From Virgibacillus sp. MSJ-26 (GTDB taxonomy: Bacteria; Bacillota; Bacilli; Bacillales; Amphibacillaceae), in NCBI RefSeq assembly GCF_018918075.1, contig NZ_JAHLPW010000022.1, positions 1 to 56,896 on the forward strand: a stretch of DNA of 56,896 nucleotides, read 5' to 3'. Within the stretch, counting starts at the first letter, position 1, and every line of letters starts with the position of its first letter. The notes beneath the pieces were generated by a model. That model worked only from the letters and a program-made list of their open reading frames with translations. It was not told where the DNA came from and did no database searches. The position numbers and the translations under genes were made by a program. This document shows, one piece after another, positions 26,308-34,547 of the stretch.

Positions 26308-26360
26308 TAGGACTTGAAACACTTTGCAAAAAGTCTTAGGAGAGTCCTTTTCTTTTTATT
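26308..26360 (+). terminator. Probable terminator after lplJ
   Basis: CTAGGACTT pairs with AAGTCTTAG (one wobble pair) across a 14-base loop. A T-rich tail begins about 10 bases later. Confidence 0.5.
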
Positions 26361-26395
26361 CAAACAAGTCTTTTCTTGATTGATACCGCTTTCTC

Positions 26396-26424
26396 TTGAA
26401 ATAATATTTTGAGTATTTTATAAT
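26396..26424 (+). promoter_or_regulatory. Sigma-A promoter of lcfB
   Basis: TTGAAA at 26396-26401 and TATAAT at 26419-26424 are separated by exactly 17 bases. The predicted start of transcription is near 26431, just ahead of the FadR palindrome. Confidence 0.85.
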
Positions 26425-26442
26425 TAAAGAGATTTCACAATG

Positions 26443-26466
26443 AAATGAATGACTATTCATTCATTT
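26443..26466 (+). promoter_or_regulatory. FadR operator upstream of lcfB
   Basis: Ten-base arms AAATGAATGA and TCATTCATTT form a perfect palindrome around CTAT. The centre TGAATGACTATTCATTCA fits the B. subtilis FadR consensus (TGAATGA-MTAN-TCATTCA). It lies directly downstream of the predicted transcription start, a repressing position. FadR is released by long-chain acyl-CoA. Confidence 0.88.
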
Positions 26467-26493
26467 TGCATTGTAACAAAGGGGGATTTGTAC

Positions 26494-28029
26494 GTGAATT
26501 TAAGTGATCAATTATCTATAACAGCTAAAAACCATCCTACAAAAACTGCTTATATTTTTGATGACAAAGAAACTAGTTATATGGAGTTAGAGGGGGCAGT
26601 TGTTAAATTTGCATCACAATTAGAACAACTTGGGTATAAAAAAGGTGATCACCTTGCACTGATTGTGGGTAATAGTCCGTATTATATTATTGGATTATAT
26701 GGGGCTTTACGAATGGGGGCTACCGTTATTCCGATTAACCCTCTTTATACTCCTCACGAAATGACTTATATTTTAAGAAATGGGGATGTCAAAGGTATTA
26801 TCACTATGGATGTGTTAATGGAGATGATGGTCGCGATTGATGATCAATTGCCAAATGTCACTCATTACATATCCTGTGAGACAGATAGCGAAACTAATGA
26901 AAATATTTCTACTCCGAAAATGAAATCGTTTACTAAATTAGTTGAAGAGGGGACTTTAGATTATAAAGGACCTTCGTTAAATAAAGAAGATATAGCGCTA
27001 ATTTTGTATACTTCAGGCACAACTGGAAAACCAAAAGGAGCTATGCTGACTCACAAAAACTTATATTCGAATGCTAAAGATACAGCTGATTATCTTGAAA
27101 TTAACGGCGGTGACCGAGTGATTGCAGCATTGCCGATGTTCCATGTATTCTGCTTAACAGTTTCTTTAAATGCACCATTAATGAATGGTGGAACCATTTT
27201 AATTATGCCAAAGTTCTCACCTCAAGAAGTATTCCGTCTTGCAAAAGAATATCACGCGACTATTTTTGCAGGTGTACCAACAATGTATAATTATTTATTA
27301 CAAAGTGGAAAAGGAACTAAGGAAGATTTCAAAGATATTCGTTTCTGTATTTCCGGAGGATCAGCTATGCCAGTAGCTCTTCTGAAAAACTTCGAGCAGT
27401 ATTTCGATGTCATCGTTTCTGAAGGATTTGGTTTATCTGAAGCTTCACCTGTAACGTGTTTCAACCCACTTGATCGACCGAGAAAGCCAGGATCCATTGG
27501 TAGAAGCATTGTGAATGTGGAGAACAAAGTCGTTGATGAATTTGGTGAAGAAGTTCCTGTCGGTGAAGTAGGTGAACTTATCGTTCAAGGGCCGAATGTG
27601 ATGAAGGGTTATTATAACATGCCAGAAGAAACAGCTATGACTCTGAAAGATGGATGGCTTTATACGGGGGATATGGCCCGTGAGGATGATGAAGGTTATT
27701 TTTATATCGTTGATCGTAAAAATGATATGATTATCGTAGGTGGCTATAATGTTTATCCAAGAGAAATAGAAGAAGTTCTCTATGAGCATCCTGGTGTTGC
27801 TGAAGTAGCTGTCATTGGGACGCCGCATTCAGAAGCTGGTGAAGCGGTGATAAGTTTTGTCGTTACAAAAGATCCTGACTTAACCGAAAAAGATTTACTA
27901 GAATTCTGTAAAGGTCATTTAGCAAAATACAAGATTCCAACAAAAATTGAATTTCTAGAAGAATTACCAAAAAACACGACAGGAAAAATATTAAGACGTC
28001 AACTTAAAGATTTAGTCAAGGATAAATAA
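26494..28029 (+). CDS. lcfB: Long-chain fatty-acid-CoA ligase LcfB (YhfL)
   Basis: This 511-residue acyl-adenylate-forming enzyme activates fatty acids with ATP and CoA for beta-oxidation. It has the AMP-binding motif YTSGTTGKPKGAMLTHKN, the hinge-region YTGDMAREDDEGYFYIVDRK, and the C-terminal catalytic Lys in LPKNTTGKILRR. GTG 26494 is seven bases after GGGGGA. The in-frame stretch upstream lies in the operator and is not coding. The strong promoter and FadR box indicate induction by fatty acids. Length and position match B. subtilis YhfL. Confidence 0.94.
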   Translation: MNLSDQLSITAKNHPTKTAYIFDDKETSYMELEGAVVKFASQLEQLGYKKGDHLALIVGNSPYYIIGLYGALRMGATVIPINPLYTPHEMTYILRNGDVKGIITMDVLMEMMVAIDDQLPNVTHYISCETDSETNENISTPKMKSFTKLVEEGTLDYKGPSLNKEDIALILYTSGTTGKPKGAMLTHKNLYSNAKDTADYLEINGGDRVIAALPMFHVFCLTVSLNAPLMNGGTILIMPKFSPQEVFRLAKEYHATIFAGVPTMYNYLLQSGKGTKEDFKDIRFCISGGSAMPVALLKNFEQYFDVIVSEGFGLSEASPVTCFNPLDRPRKPGSIGRSIVNVENKVVDEFGEEVPVGEVGELIVQGPNVMKGYYNMPEETAMTLKDGWLYTGDMAREDDEGYFYIVDRKNDMIIVGGYNVYPREIEEVLYEHPGVAEVAVIGTPHSEAGEAVISFVVTKDPDLTEKDLLEFCKGHLAKYKIPTKIEFLEELPKNTTGKILRRQLKDLVKDK

Positions 28030-28046
28030 ATGGAATGATGGGGAAG

Positions 28047-28076
28047 AACTTGGTTGTGTATCTGCCAAGTTTTTCT
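28047..28076 (+). terminator. Terminator of lcfB
   Basis: AACTTGG pairs with CCAAGTT around an 11-base loop, followed by TTTCTGCTTTT. Confidence 0.75.
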
Positions 28077-28236
28077 GCTTTTAGGACAGGAGAAATTGAT
28101 GTAAAAAAGCTATTTTATCTCAAAAAGAGACAAAATAAACAAAAAATTTTAGATTTTACTATCTTTTTAAAAGAAAATCTGTTAAATTAATAAATAACCT
28201 CTTTCTTTTCATTTTAAGTCGAAAGGATGAAGAGAA

Positions 28237-28770
28237 ATGAATAATAAATTTAACTCCCCAACTTATGAGATTACTCCCCAAACAATGGCGGTTCTTGTGC
28301 ACTGTGATGAGCGTGGTCATACCGGTGCATGGATACTTGAAGAAAGTGATGACTATTATGTTGATAATTCCCCTAGTAAAGTGATTGATCAATCATGCAG
28401 GTTTTTTGGAAGCAGCTTGAAGGGTAGACAAGAGGGCACCTTTAATGTATGTAGAATTACCCATAAAGCTCCAATTTCAATCGATCCTTCAAACGGTATG
28501 TATTTTTTCCCTACAACTTCACCTGTTAATCCAAGATGTTCTTGGATTGCACATTCTCATGTTGCGCAGGTAAATAACTTAAAAGATAACTTTACTGAAA
28601 TTGTGTTTAATAATGGTCGCAAACTTCCAATTCAAGTGTCCTTTGGTTCGATCCAGAATCAACTCCATCGTACAGCTCAATTTCGTTTTTTACTTGATAA
28701 GCGTATTAGTCATCTGAGACCACAGGCGGCTGACAGAGTGGCGGAGCCTTTTGCACAAATTCTTGAATAA
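28237..28770 (+). CDS. comK: Competence transcription factor ComK
   Basis: This 177-residue ComK family regulator has characteristic blocks YEITPQTMAVL, NPRCSWIAHSHV and VSFGSIQNQLHRTAQFR. ComK activates DNA-uptake genes and, in B. subtilis, addAB. ATG 28237 has GAAAGGATGAAGAG upstream. An A/T-rich leader contains one exact AAAA-N5-TTTT half at 28104-28116, too little to call a K-box. The final 65 bp overlap the 3' end of the convergent yhjD-like gene, with no terminator in between. Confidence 0.94.
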   Translation: MNNKFNSPTYEITPQTMAVLVHCDERGHTGAWILEESDDYYVDNSPSKVIDQSCRFFGSSLKGRQEGTFNVCRITHKAPISIDPSNGMYFFPTTSPVNPRCSWIAHSHVAQVNNLKDNFTEIVFNNGRKLPIQVSFGSIQNQLHRTAQFRFLLDKRISHLRPQAADRVAEPFAQILE

Positions 28771-29095
28771 TAGTTTCTACTTTTTTACGGATAGCAGGGT
28801 TAAAATAATTTCGCTTTTCTTCTCGTCCTTGGCACACAAAAAGGTATGATGAAAAAGTATCATTTTTACCTAACGAAACAACTTGGATTTTTTTATCTTC
28901 CATCATTTTTCTCAACTTTCTGCGCTCGTTTGTTGCCTCGGAAATCATTTGATTCAAGAGATTTATATATGGATCTTTAATTTTAAAGGCACCATTTTGG
29001 ACATGTTTTACATCCTGCTTAATGACAACTATAGCCATTGATAAAAAAAGAAAACGTGAAGCAACCTTTAATTCCATCTCTGTCAGATAACGCAA
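28706..29095 (-). CDS. yhjD: YhjD family protein
   Basis: This 129-residue protein is mostly helical and basic, with a conserved-looking middle DPYINLLNQMISEATNERRK and a C-terminal CQGREEKRNYFNPAIRKKVE, as in YhjD-type proteins of spore formers. The TTG start at 29095 follows GGAGGAG by six bases. The position next to yhjE supports the name. Function is unknown. Its 3' end lies antisense to the end of comK. A palindromic operator-like site sits in the promoter (separate entry). Confidence 0.75.
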   Translation of the reverse strand: MRYLTEMELKVASRFLFLSMAIVVIKQDVKHVQNGAFKIKDPYINLLNQMISEATNERRKLRKMMEDKKIQVVSLGKNDTFSSYLFVCQGREEKRNYFNPAIRKKVETIIQEFVQKAPPLCQPPVVSDD

Positions 29096-29112
29096 AGTAA
29101 ACTCCTCCTAAC

Positions 29113-29136
29113 TAGAACGCTTGTTCTAATTATATG
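29113..29136 (-). promoter_or_regulatory. Palindromic operator with LexA-like core, upstream of yhjD
   Basis: TAGAACGCTTGTTCTA (29113-29128) is a perfect inverted repeat with core GAAC-N4-GTTC, as in B. subtilis LexA boxes, though the flanking bases are A/T instead of C/G. On the minus strand it directly follows a TATAAT-like -10 element (about 29131-29136) and precedes the ribosome-binding site. The next 230 bp up to yhjE hold nothing else I can name. Confidence 0.5.
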
Positions 29137-29334
29137 CTAAATCTTAAAAAAAATACATTGAAAAACAAAAGAATGAAGAGAAAGAGGTTAAATATATACT
29201 GACGTAGTTTGAACTTACTTTAATTAATTTAGATTAAAACCCTAGGGCTGAGGGGAAACTATCTATAAATACGATGAACCAGCTACGTTAAGACATCTTT
29301 ACCAGTATTACATAAAGAATGAGGAGTTTAGCTA

Positions 29335-30009
29335 ATGTATGTGCTTAACATCTTGAGCGAATGGAAATTTATTATTAAAAATGAACAGCTAGATGATTAT
29401 ATCTTGGAATTACTGAGTAATTACGAAAAATTAGGGCCTATTCCCGGCATTGCCTTACCATTCATTGAAGCCTTTCTTCCTTTTTTACCATTACTTGTTA
29501 TTATTATCGCCAATAGTGCTGCATATGGGTTGTTAAAGGGATTTTTATATTCGTGGATTGGAACAAGTATAGGTTCAGTCTTATTGTTTATGATTATCCG
29601 TCGGCTTGGGGACAAGCGTATATTCATTAAAATTCGAAAAAACAAACAGGTGCACAAAGTGACAGGTTGGGTAGAAAAACACGGCTTTGGGCCTTTATTT
29701 CTTTTATTATGTTTTCCATTTTCTCCGTCTTCGGTAATCAATGTTGTCGCAGGATTATCAAGAATCAACACGTACCAGTTTGTTTTAGCTACCTTTTTGG
29801 GTAAAGCAGTCATGGTATTTTCAGTTGCTTATATTGGTGCCAGTATTGTTTCTTTTGCAAAGAACCCGGTTAAGACTATTCTAGTAGGTATAGGGGTTGG
29901 TTTATTCTGGATTGTTGGTAAATACATTGAAAGAAAGCTGCATAAAAAATCATTGGAAAAAGAGTATCAGTCATTAGCGGAGGTTAAAAAAGATTCTAAC
30001 AGGGTATGA
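29335..30009 (+). CDS. yhjE: TVP38/TMEM64 (VTT-domain) membrane protein YhjE
   Basis: This 224-residue protein belongs to the DedA/VTT superfamily and has five to six hydrophobic segments. The re-entrant-type motif PFIEAFLPFLPLLVI occurs at about 42-56, and FPFSPSSVINVVAGLSRI at about 125-142, which is typical of the family. DedA-like proteins are implicated in lipid scrambling or undecaprenyl-phosphate handling. GAGGAG lies eight bases before ATG 29335. It is followed by the signal peptidase gene, as yhjE-sipV in B. subtilis. Confidence 0.87.
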   Translation: MYVLNILSEWKFIIKNEQLDDYILELLSNYEKLGPIPGIALPFIEAFLPFLPLLVIIIANSAAYGLLKGFLYSWIGTSIGSVLLFMIIRRLGDKRIFIKIRKNKQVHKVTGWVEKHGFGPLFLLLCFPFSPSSVINVVAGLSRINTYQFVLATFLGKAVMVFSVAYIGASIVSFAKNPVKTILVGIGVGLFWIVGKYIERKLHKKSLEKEYQSLAEVKKDSNRV

Positions 30010-30086
30010 TTGGAATATAAGCAAGTTTTCAAAATAAGAGATTTAATTTGAATCCCTTCTAAATTCGTACCTTGGAGGAAATGGAT

Positions 30087-30638
30087 ATGAAAAGACTGAA
30101 ACATCATGGTTTCATTACAACTGTTCTTATCGGGATGCTGATCCTATCGATTATACTCCCTCTGATTTTCGTGAGCTATGTTGTGGACGGAGAGTCTATG
30201 GAACCAACTCTGCATGATGGCAATATGTTAATGGTTAATAAAGTTGCATATGATTTGAAGAAAGTTGATCGTTTTGATGTTGTAGTTTTTCATAAAAGTG
30301 AGAAGGAAGATTATGTTAAACGGGTCATCGGCCTGCCTGGTGATGAAATAGAATATAAAAATGATAAGTTATATATCAATGGGGAATTTATAGAAGAGGA
30401 ATATCTTGAAACATATAAACAAAATCATGACGACTCTTTGTATACCGAAGATTTTAATTTACAAGAAGTAACAGGAAAACAAGAAGTGCCTGAAAATAGT
30501 TTATTTGTTATGGGGGACAATCGAACCAATAGCTTAGATAGCCGGTCATTTGGCTTTGTTACTATAGATAAGCTTGTCGGAAAAGTCGACGTCAAATACT
30601 GGCCATTTGAAAAAAACGTGCTCGTTTCCCTGCCATAA
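30087..30638 (+). CDS. sipV: Type I signal peptidase (SipV-like)
   Basis: This 183-residue membrane serine protease removes signal peptides. It has one N-terminal helix (about 9-30) and the catalytic Ser in VDGESMEPTLHDG. The catalytic Lys lies in the KRVIGLPGDEIEY block, and the box E region is VMGDNRTNSLDSR. ATG 30087 is eight bases after GGAGG; ATG 30081 is too near. Gene order with yhjE and addBA matches the sipV locus of B. subtilis, though Sip paralogues are hard to separate by eye. Confidence 0.9.
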   Translation: MKRLKHHGFITTVLIGMLILSIILPLIFVSYVVDGESMEPTLHDGNMLMVNKVAYDLKKVDRFDVVVFHKSEKEDYVKRVIGLPGDEIEYKNDKLYINGEFIEEEYLETYKQNHDDSLYTEDFNLQEVTGKQEVPENSLFVMGDNRTNSLDSRSFGFVTIDKLVGKVDVKYWPFEKNVLVSLP

Positions 30639-30664
30639 CCATACTGCAAATAACTATATTAAAG

Positions 30665-30706
30665 CTTCTATCTTTGATAAAATTTATCTGAGATAGAAGT
30701 TTTTTA
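30665..30706 (+). terminator. Terminator after the signal peptidase gene
   Basis: CTTCTATCT pairs with AGATAGAAG across a T/A-rich loop, followed by six T residues. Confidence 0.85.
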
Positions 30707-30814
30707 ATCTATAAATTTTGAACCACAGTACACATTACATATAAACTGCGCACTAAAAATGATAATGATGTACCTTCTCATTCTGATGATAGTTATGTGC
30801 TTTACCATCGCTCC

Positions 30815-30990
30815 GGCAGAATACTTTGTTTTCCATGGGCTGAGAAGAATTGCAGTTCATTCTTCCTACCTCAGCCTTCTACGCACAGGATGATACCGAG
30901 ACGAAAGCGCATAGATCGAGTTGACGGCGCATAGATCGAGGCGAAAACACATATCACACAGTTTCTATCAACTGTGCTGCAGTATTTCGT
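30815..30990. repeat. Family C fragment (reverse) and short direct repeat before addB
   Basis: Bases 30815-30885 read in reverse match family C including the small AGAAGAAT/ATTCTTCT hairpin module. At 30908-30944 the words GCGCATAGATCGAG occur twice in tandem. This about 400-bp gap has no gene. Confidence 0.6.
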
Positions 30991-31041
30991 AAATTTAATC
31001 AATGGACATATACAAAATAAATGATAAATGGAGGGAAGAGT

Positions 31042-34000
31042 ATGGGGGTTCGATTTATTTTAGGTCGGGCTGGTACGGGAAAGAGTGGTCGTGCGATTGA
31101 TGAAATAATAGAAAAGTCAATTTCAAATCCGCAAGGCCCACTAATTTTTTATTTAGTACCAGACCAAATGACGTTTGAACAAGAGTATACGCTTTTTAAA
31201 GACCAAGACCTTCAGGGAAGTATACGTACACAAGTTGTCAGTTTTTCACGTTTAGCTTGGCGAATATTACAAGAAACAGGTGGAGCCGTTCGACAATTCA
31301 TTAGCTCTGTTGGTATTCAAATGGTTCTAAGAAAAATAATTGAAGAAAAACAAGGGGACTGGCTTGTTTTTCAAAAAGCAATGGAAAAACAAGGCTTTCT
31401 TGATCAACTAGAAAATATAATTACAGAATTTAAACGATACGAAATCACTCCAGAGATACTCCGCCTGCAACAAGACCATCTTAACCAGTATGTACATAAG
31501 GAACCGGGTGAGGTGGCTTTAGCAAACAAATTAGAAGATTTAATCTATATTTATGAAAAATTAATGCAGTCATTACAAGATAACTATATTGATAGTGAAG
31601 ACCAGCTTCAATTGCTCGCTGAAAAAATAAATGACACCGACTTCTTAAATGATGCGGAAGTTTATATAGATGGTTTCCACAATTTTACACCTATTGAGTT
31701 ATCGGTGATTGAAACGCTGATGAAAAAATGTAAGCAAGTGACTGTGTTATTAACTGTTGATCAACCAACTGAGGAAAAATCCGATTTAGATTTGTTTTAT
31801 AAAACCTCAGAAACGTACCATACCCTTCAATCGATTGCACAAGAAAACAATATAAATATAGAAGAGACCATCACACTTCAGCCTGAAAATGGACGATTTA
31901 AAGAGCGTCCTTACTTTTTACATCTAGAACAACACTTTAATGAAACACCTTCTCCAGCGTACCAAGGACAAGTACCAATAAAGCTAGCTGAAGCAGTACA
32001 TCCCAGAGCAGAAGTTGAAGGTGTGGCACAAGAAATACTGCATCTTGTTCGCGATAAGAATTATCGGTATAGGGACATAGCTCTTTTTTTAAGGCAACCT
32101 GACACGTATCACGACCTGATTGCAACTATATTTAAAGATTATAATATACCCGTATTTATCGATGAAAAACAAACCATGCTCAATCATCCTTTGATCGAAT
32201 TTCTACGTTCTGTGTTTGAAATAGTGGAAGGAAACTGGCGATATGAACCAGTGTTTCGTGTTTTGAAAACTGGTTTTATTCCAAGCTGTGATAGAAATTA
32301 TCCTTTAACGAAAGATGCCATCGATGAACTTGAAAATTATATTCTTGAATACGGAATTAGGTCTCGTAGTCGTTGGCTTAGTGATGATGACTGGATATTT
32401 CAACGTTTTCGTGGCTTTGACCAAGCAGCTCAAACGAATAAGGAATTGGAGATTCAAGAACGAATCAATCGCTATAGGAAACAGGTAACGTTTGCCTTGG
32501 AGAAATTTGATAACGAAATCAGACATGCCACAACGGTAAGAGAGCTTTGTGAAGTTACTTATACTTTACTGGAAGATATTGATGCACCCTCGAGATTAGA
32601 ACGTATGCGAGAGATGCATGACGAAGAGGGTGCGATTGAAAAAGGCAGAGAACAAGAGCAAGTATGGGATGCGGTGATTCAGCTTTTCGATGAAATGGTC
32701 GAAATGGTTGGCGATGAGCCGATGAAACTGACAACTTACCGGTCTATCCTTGAAGCAGGCCTTGAAACACTGGAATTCGCACACGTTCCGCCAACGATTG
32801 ACCATGTTATTGTAGGAACGGTCGAGCATTCGAGAATCAGTGGGATCAAAGGGTCGTTTTTACTTGGTGTCAATGAGGGGGTATGGCCTCTAAAACCCCC
32901 TGTTGATGGCATGATTAACGAAAGAGAACGGGATTTGTTAGCTGAACAAGGATTAAAGCTTGCTGATACGAGCAGACGTCAACTTTTAGATGATTGGTTT
33001 GATATGTATACAGTCTTTACGTCTGGGAGAGATTTTCTATGGTTAAGTTATCCAATTAGTGATGAAGAAGGAAAGTCACAAATGCCTTCTCAGCTTATTA
33101 AACAAATGGAAGATCTATTCCCTGTATGCAGTGACAGGTTGTTATTACAAGAACCTGATGAACTTCTTGAAGCAAATCGGTTCATTACAACACCAAATAA
33201 AACTCGGGCGGCATTGACCTCTCAACTAGCGAGGTACAGGAAAGGTTATCCAATTCACTCGGTTTGGTGGCATGTCCTTAATTGGTATATCACACACCAT
33301 GAAAAACATGAGACAACCTATACAACTTTACAAAGTTTGTACTACCAGAATGTTCCTAGTGAATTAACAAGTGAAACAGTCAATCAACTTTATCCGAAAA
33401 AGGTTAAGACTAGTATTTCACGATTAGAGTCTTATTACCGTTGTTCTTATCAACATTTCGCTAGATATAGTCTGGGGCTGGAGGAAAGGAAAACATATCA
33501 ACTCGACGCTCCGGATATTGGACTGCTTTTTCATGAAGCATTAAAAACGATTACTGAATGGATTCAGGAAGAAGGGCAAGATTTTGCTAAGTTAACGAAA
33601 CAGGATGCAAGTGGTTATGCCCAAAAAGCAGTAAATAAGCTGTCTCCTATTCTGCAACACCAGATATTGCATAGTTCAAATCGGTATAAATATATTCAAA
33701 AGAAACTTCAAGAAGTCATCGCTCGGGCAACGCATATATTAAGCGAACAGGCAAGACAAAGTGATTTTTCACCTATAGGATTAGAGTTAGGGTTTGGAGA
33801 AGATCAATCATTAGATCCCTTGATTTTACCTCTACCAAATGGTTTTGAATTGGTTTTACGCGGACAAATTGACCGGGTTGATAAGTCTATTAATGATGGT
33901 AACTTATATTTAAGAATCATAGATTATAAGTCAAGTGCTAGAGGACTTAACCTAGTTGAAGTGTACTATGGACTGGCCCTGCAAATGCTTGCTTATTTGG

Positions 34001-34536
34001 ATGTTGTCTTATCGCAATCAGAACAGTGGCTCGGCTTAAAAGCAACACCTGGTGGCGTTCTTTATTTCCATGTTCATAATCCAATGCTCTCAAAAGACCA
34101 AGTTCCAACTGATGAAATAATAGAAGAGGACATATTTAAAGAGTATAAAATGCAAGGATTATTAAAAGCCGATGGAAATGTCGTTCAAATGATGGATCAT
34201 ACACTGGATTCCGGTAGAAGTGATATCATTCCGGCAGGACTAAAAAAAGATGGATCTTTTTATAAAGATTCCAAAGTAGCGGATGAAGAAACATTTGCTA
34301 GTCTTAGAAATCACGTCCATGAACTTATGGTTCAGGCTGGTATTGACATAACGTCGGGAGGAGTCCATCTTAATCCGTTTCAATACAAACAAAACACGGC
34401 TTGTACGTTTTGTCCATTCCGTTCCGTGTGCCAGTTCGAACCAATACTTGAATCAAATCAGTATCATCGTTTAAAAGATATGAAGGATGATGAGATACTA
34501 GCTCAATTACGAAAAAACATAAGTGAAATAGAATAG
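31042..34536 (+). CDS. addB: ATP-dependent helicase/deoxyribonuclease subunit AddB
   Basis: This 1164-residue subunit of the RecBCD-like AddAB complex processes double-strand ends. A Walker A GRAGTGKSG lies at about 8-16. The C-terminal nuclease shows DYKSS in RIIDYKSSARG. The four Fe-S cysteines are visible as one in YYRCSYQHF and three in CTFCPFRSVC. The ATG at 31042 follows GGAGGGAAGAG; the ATG at 31021 lacks a signal. It is 11 bp from addA and surely co-transcribed. Confidence 0.95.
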   Translation: MGVRFILGRAGTGKSGRAIDEIIEKSISNPQGPLIFYLVPDQMTFEQEYTLFKDQDLQGSIRTQVVSFSRLAWRILQETGGAVRQFISSVGIQMVLRKIIEEKQGDWLVFQKAMEKQGFLDQLENIITEFKRYEITPEILRLQQDHLNQYVHKEPGEVALANKLEDLIYIYEKLMQSLQDNYIDSEDQLQLLAEKINDTDFLNDAEVYIDGFHNFTPIELSVIETLMKKCKQVTVLLTVDQPTEEKSDLDLFYKTSETYHTLQSIAQENNINIEETITLQPENGRFKERPYFLHLEQHFNETPSPAYQGQVPIKLAEAVHPRAEVEGVAQEILHLVRDKNYRYRDIALFLRQPDTYHDLIATIFKDYNIPVFIDEKQTMLNHPLIEFLRSVFEIVEGNWRYEPVFRVLKTGFIPSCDRNYPLTKDAIDELENYILEYGIRSRSRWLSDDDWIFQRFRGFDQAAQTNKELEIQERINRYRKQVTFALEKFDNEIRHATTVRELCEVTYTLLEDIDAPSRLERMREMHDEEGAIEKGREQEQVWDAVIQLFDEMVEMVGDEPMKLTTYRSILEAGLETLEFAHVPPTIDHVIVGTVEHSRISGIKGSFLLGVNEGVWPLKPPVDGMINERERDLLAEQGLKLADTSRRQLLDDWFDMYTVFTSGRDFLWLSYPISDEEGKSQMPSQLIKQMEDLFPVCSDRLLLQEPDELLEANRFITTPNKTRAALTSQLARYRKGYPIHSVWWHVLNWYITHHEKHETTYTTLQSLYYQNVPSELTSETVNQLYPKKVKTSISRLESYYRCSYQHFARYSLGLEERKTYQLDAPDIGLLFHEALKTITEWIQEEGQDFAKLTKQDASGYAQKAVNKLSPILQHQILHSSNRYKYIQKKLQEVIARATHILSEQARQSDFSPIGLELGFGEDQSLDPLILPLPNGFELVLRGQIDRVDKSINDGNLYLRIIDYKSSARGLNLVEVYYGLALQMLAYLDVVLSQSEQWLGLKATPGGVLYFHVHNPMLSKDQVPTDEIIEEDIFKEYKMQGLLKADGNVVQMMDHTLDSGRSDIIPAGLKKDGSFYKDSKVADEETFASLRNHVHELMVQAGIDITSGGVHLNPFQYKQNTACTFCPFRSVCQFEPILESNQYHRLKDMKDDEILAQLRKNISEIE

Positions 34537-34547
34537 GGGGGAAACTA

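Noticed and set aside
26449..26493. Upstream in-frame extension of lcfB
   Set aside because: It would place coding sequence within the FadR operator and has no ribosome-binding site. The GTG at 26494 has a good one.
28104..28150. ComK-box pair upstream of comK
   Set aside because: Only one exact AAAA-N5-TTTT half is present. The nearest second half has a mismatch and the spacing (about 21) does not fit the known 8, 18 or 31 bases. The region is so A/T-rich that one half is expected by chance.
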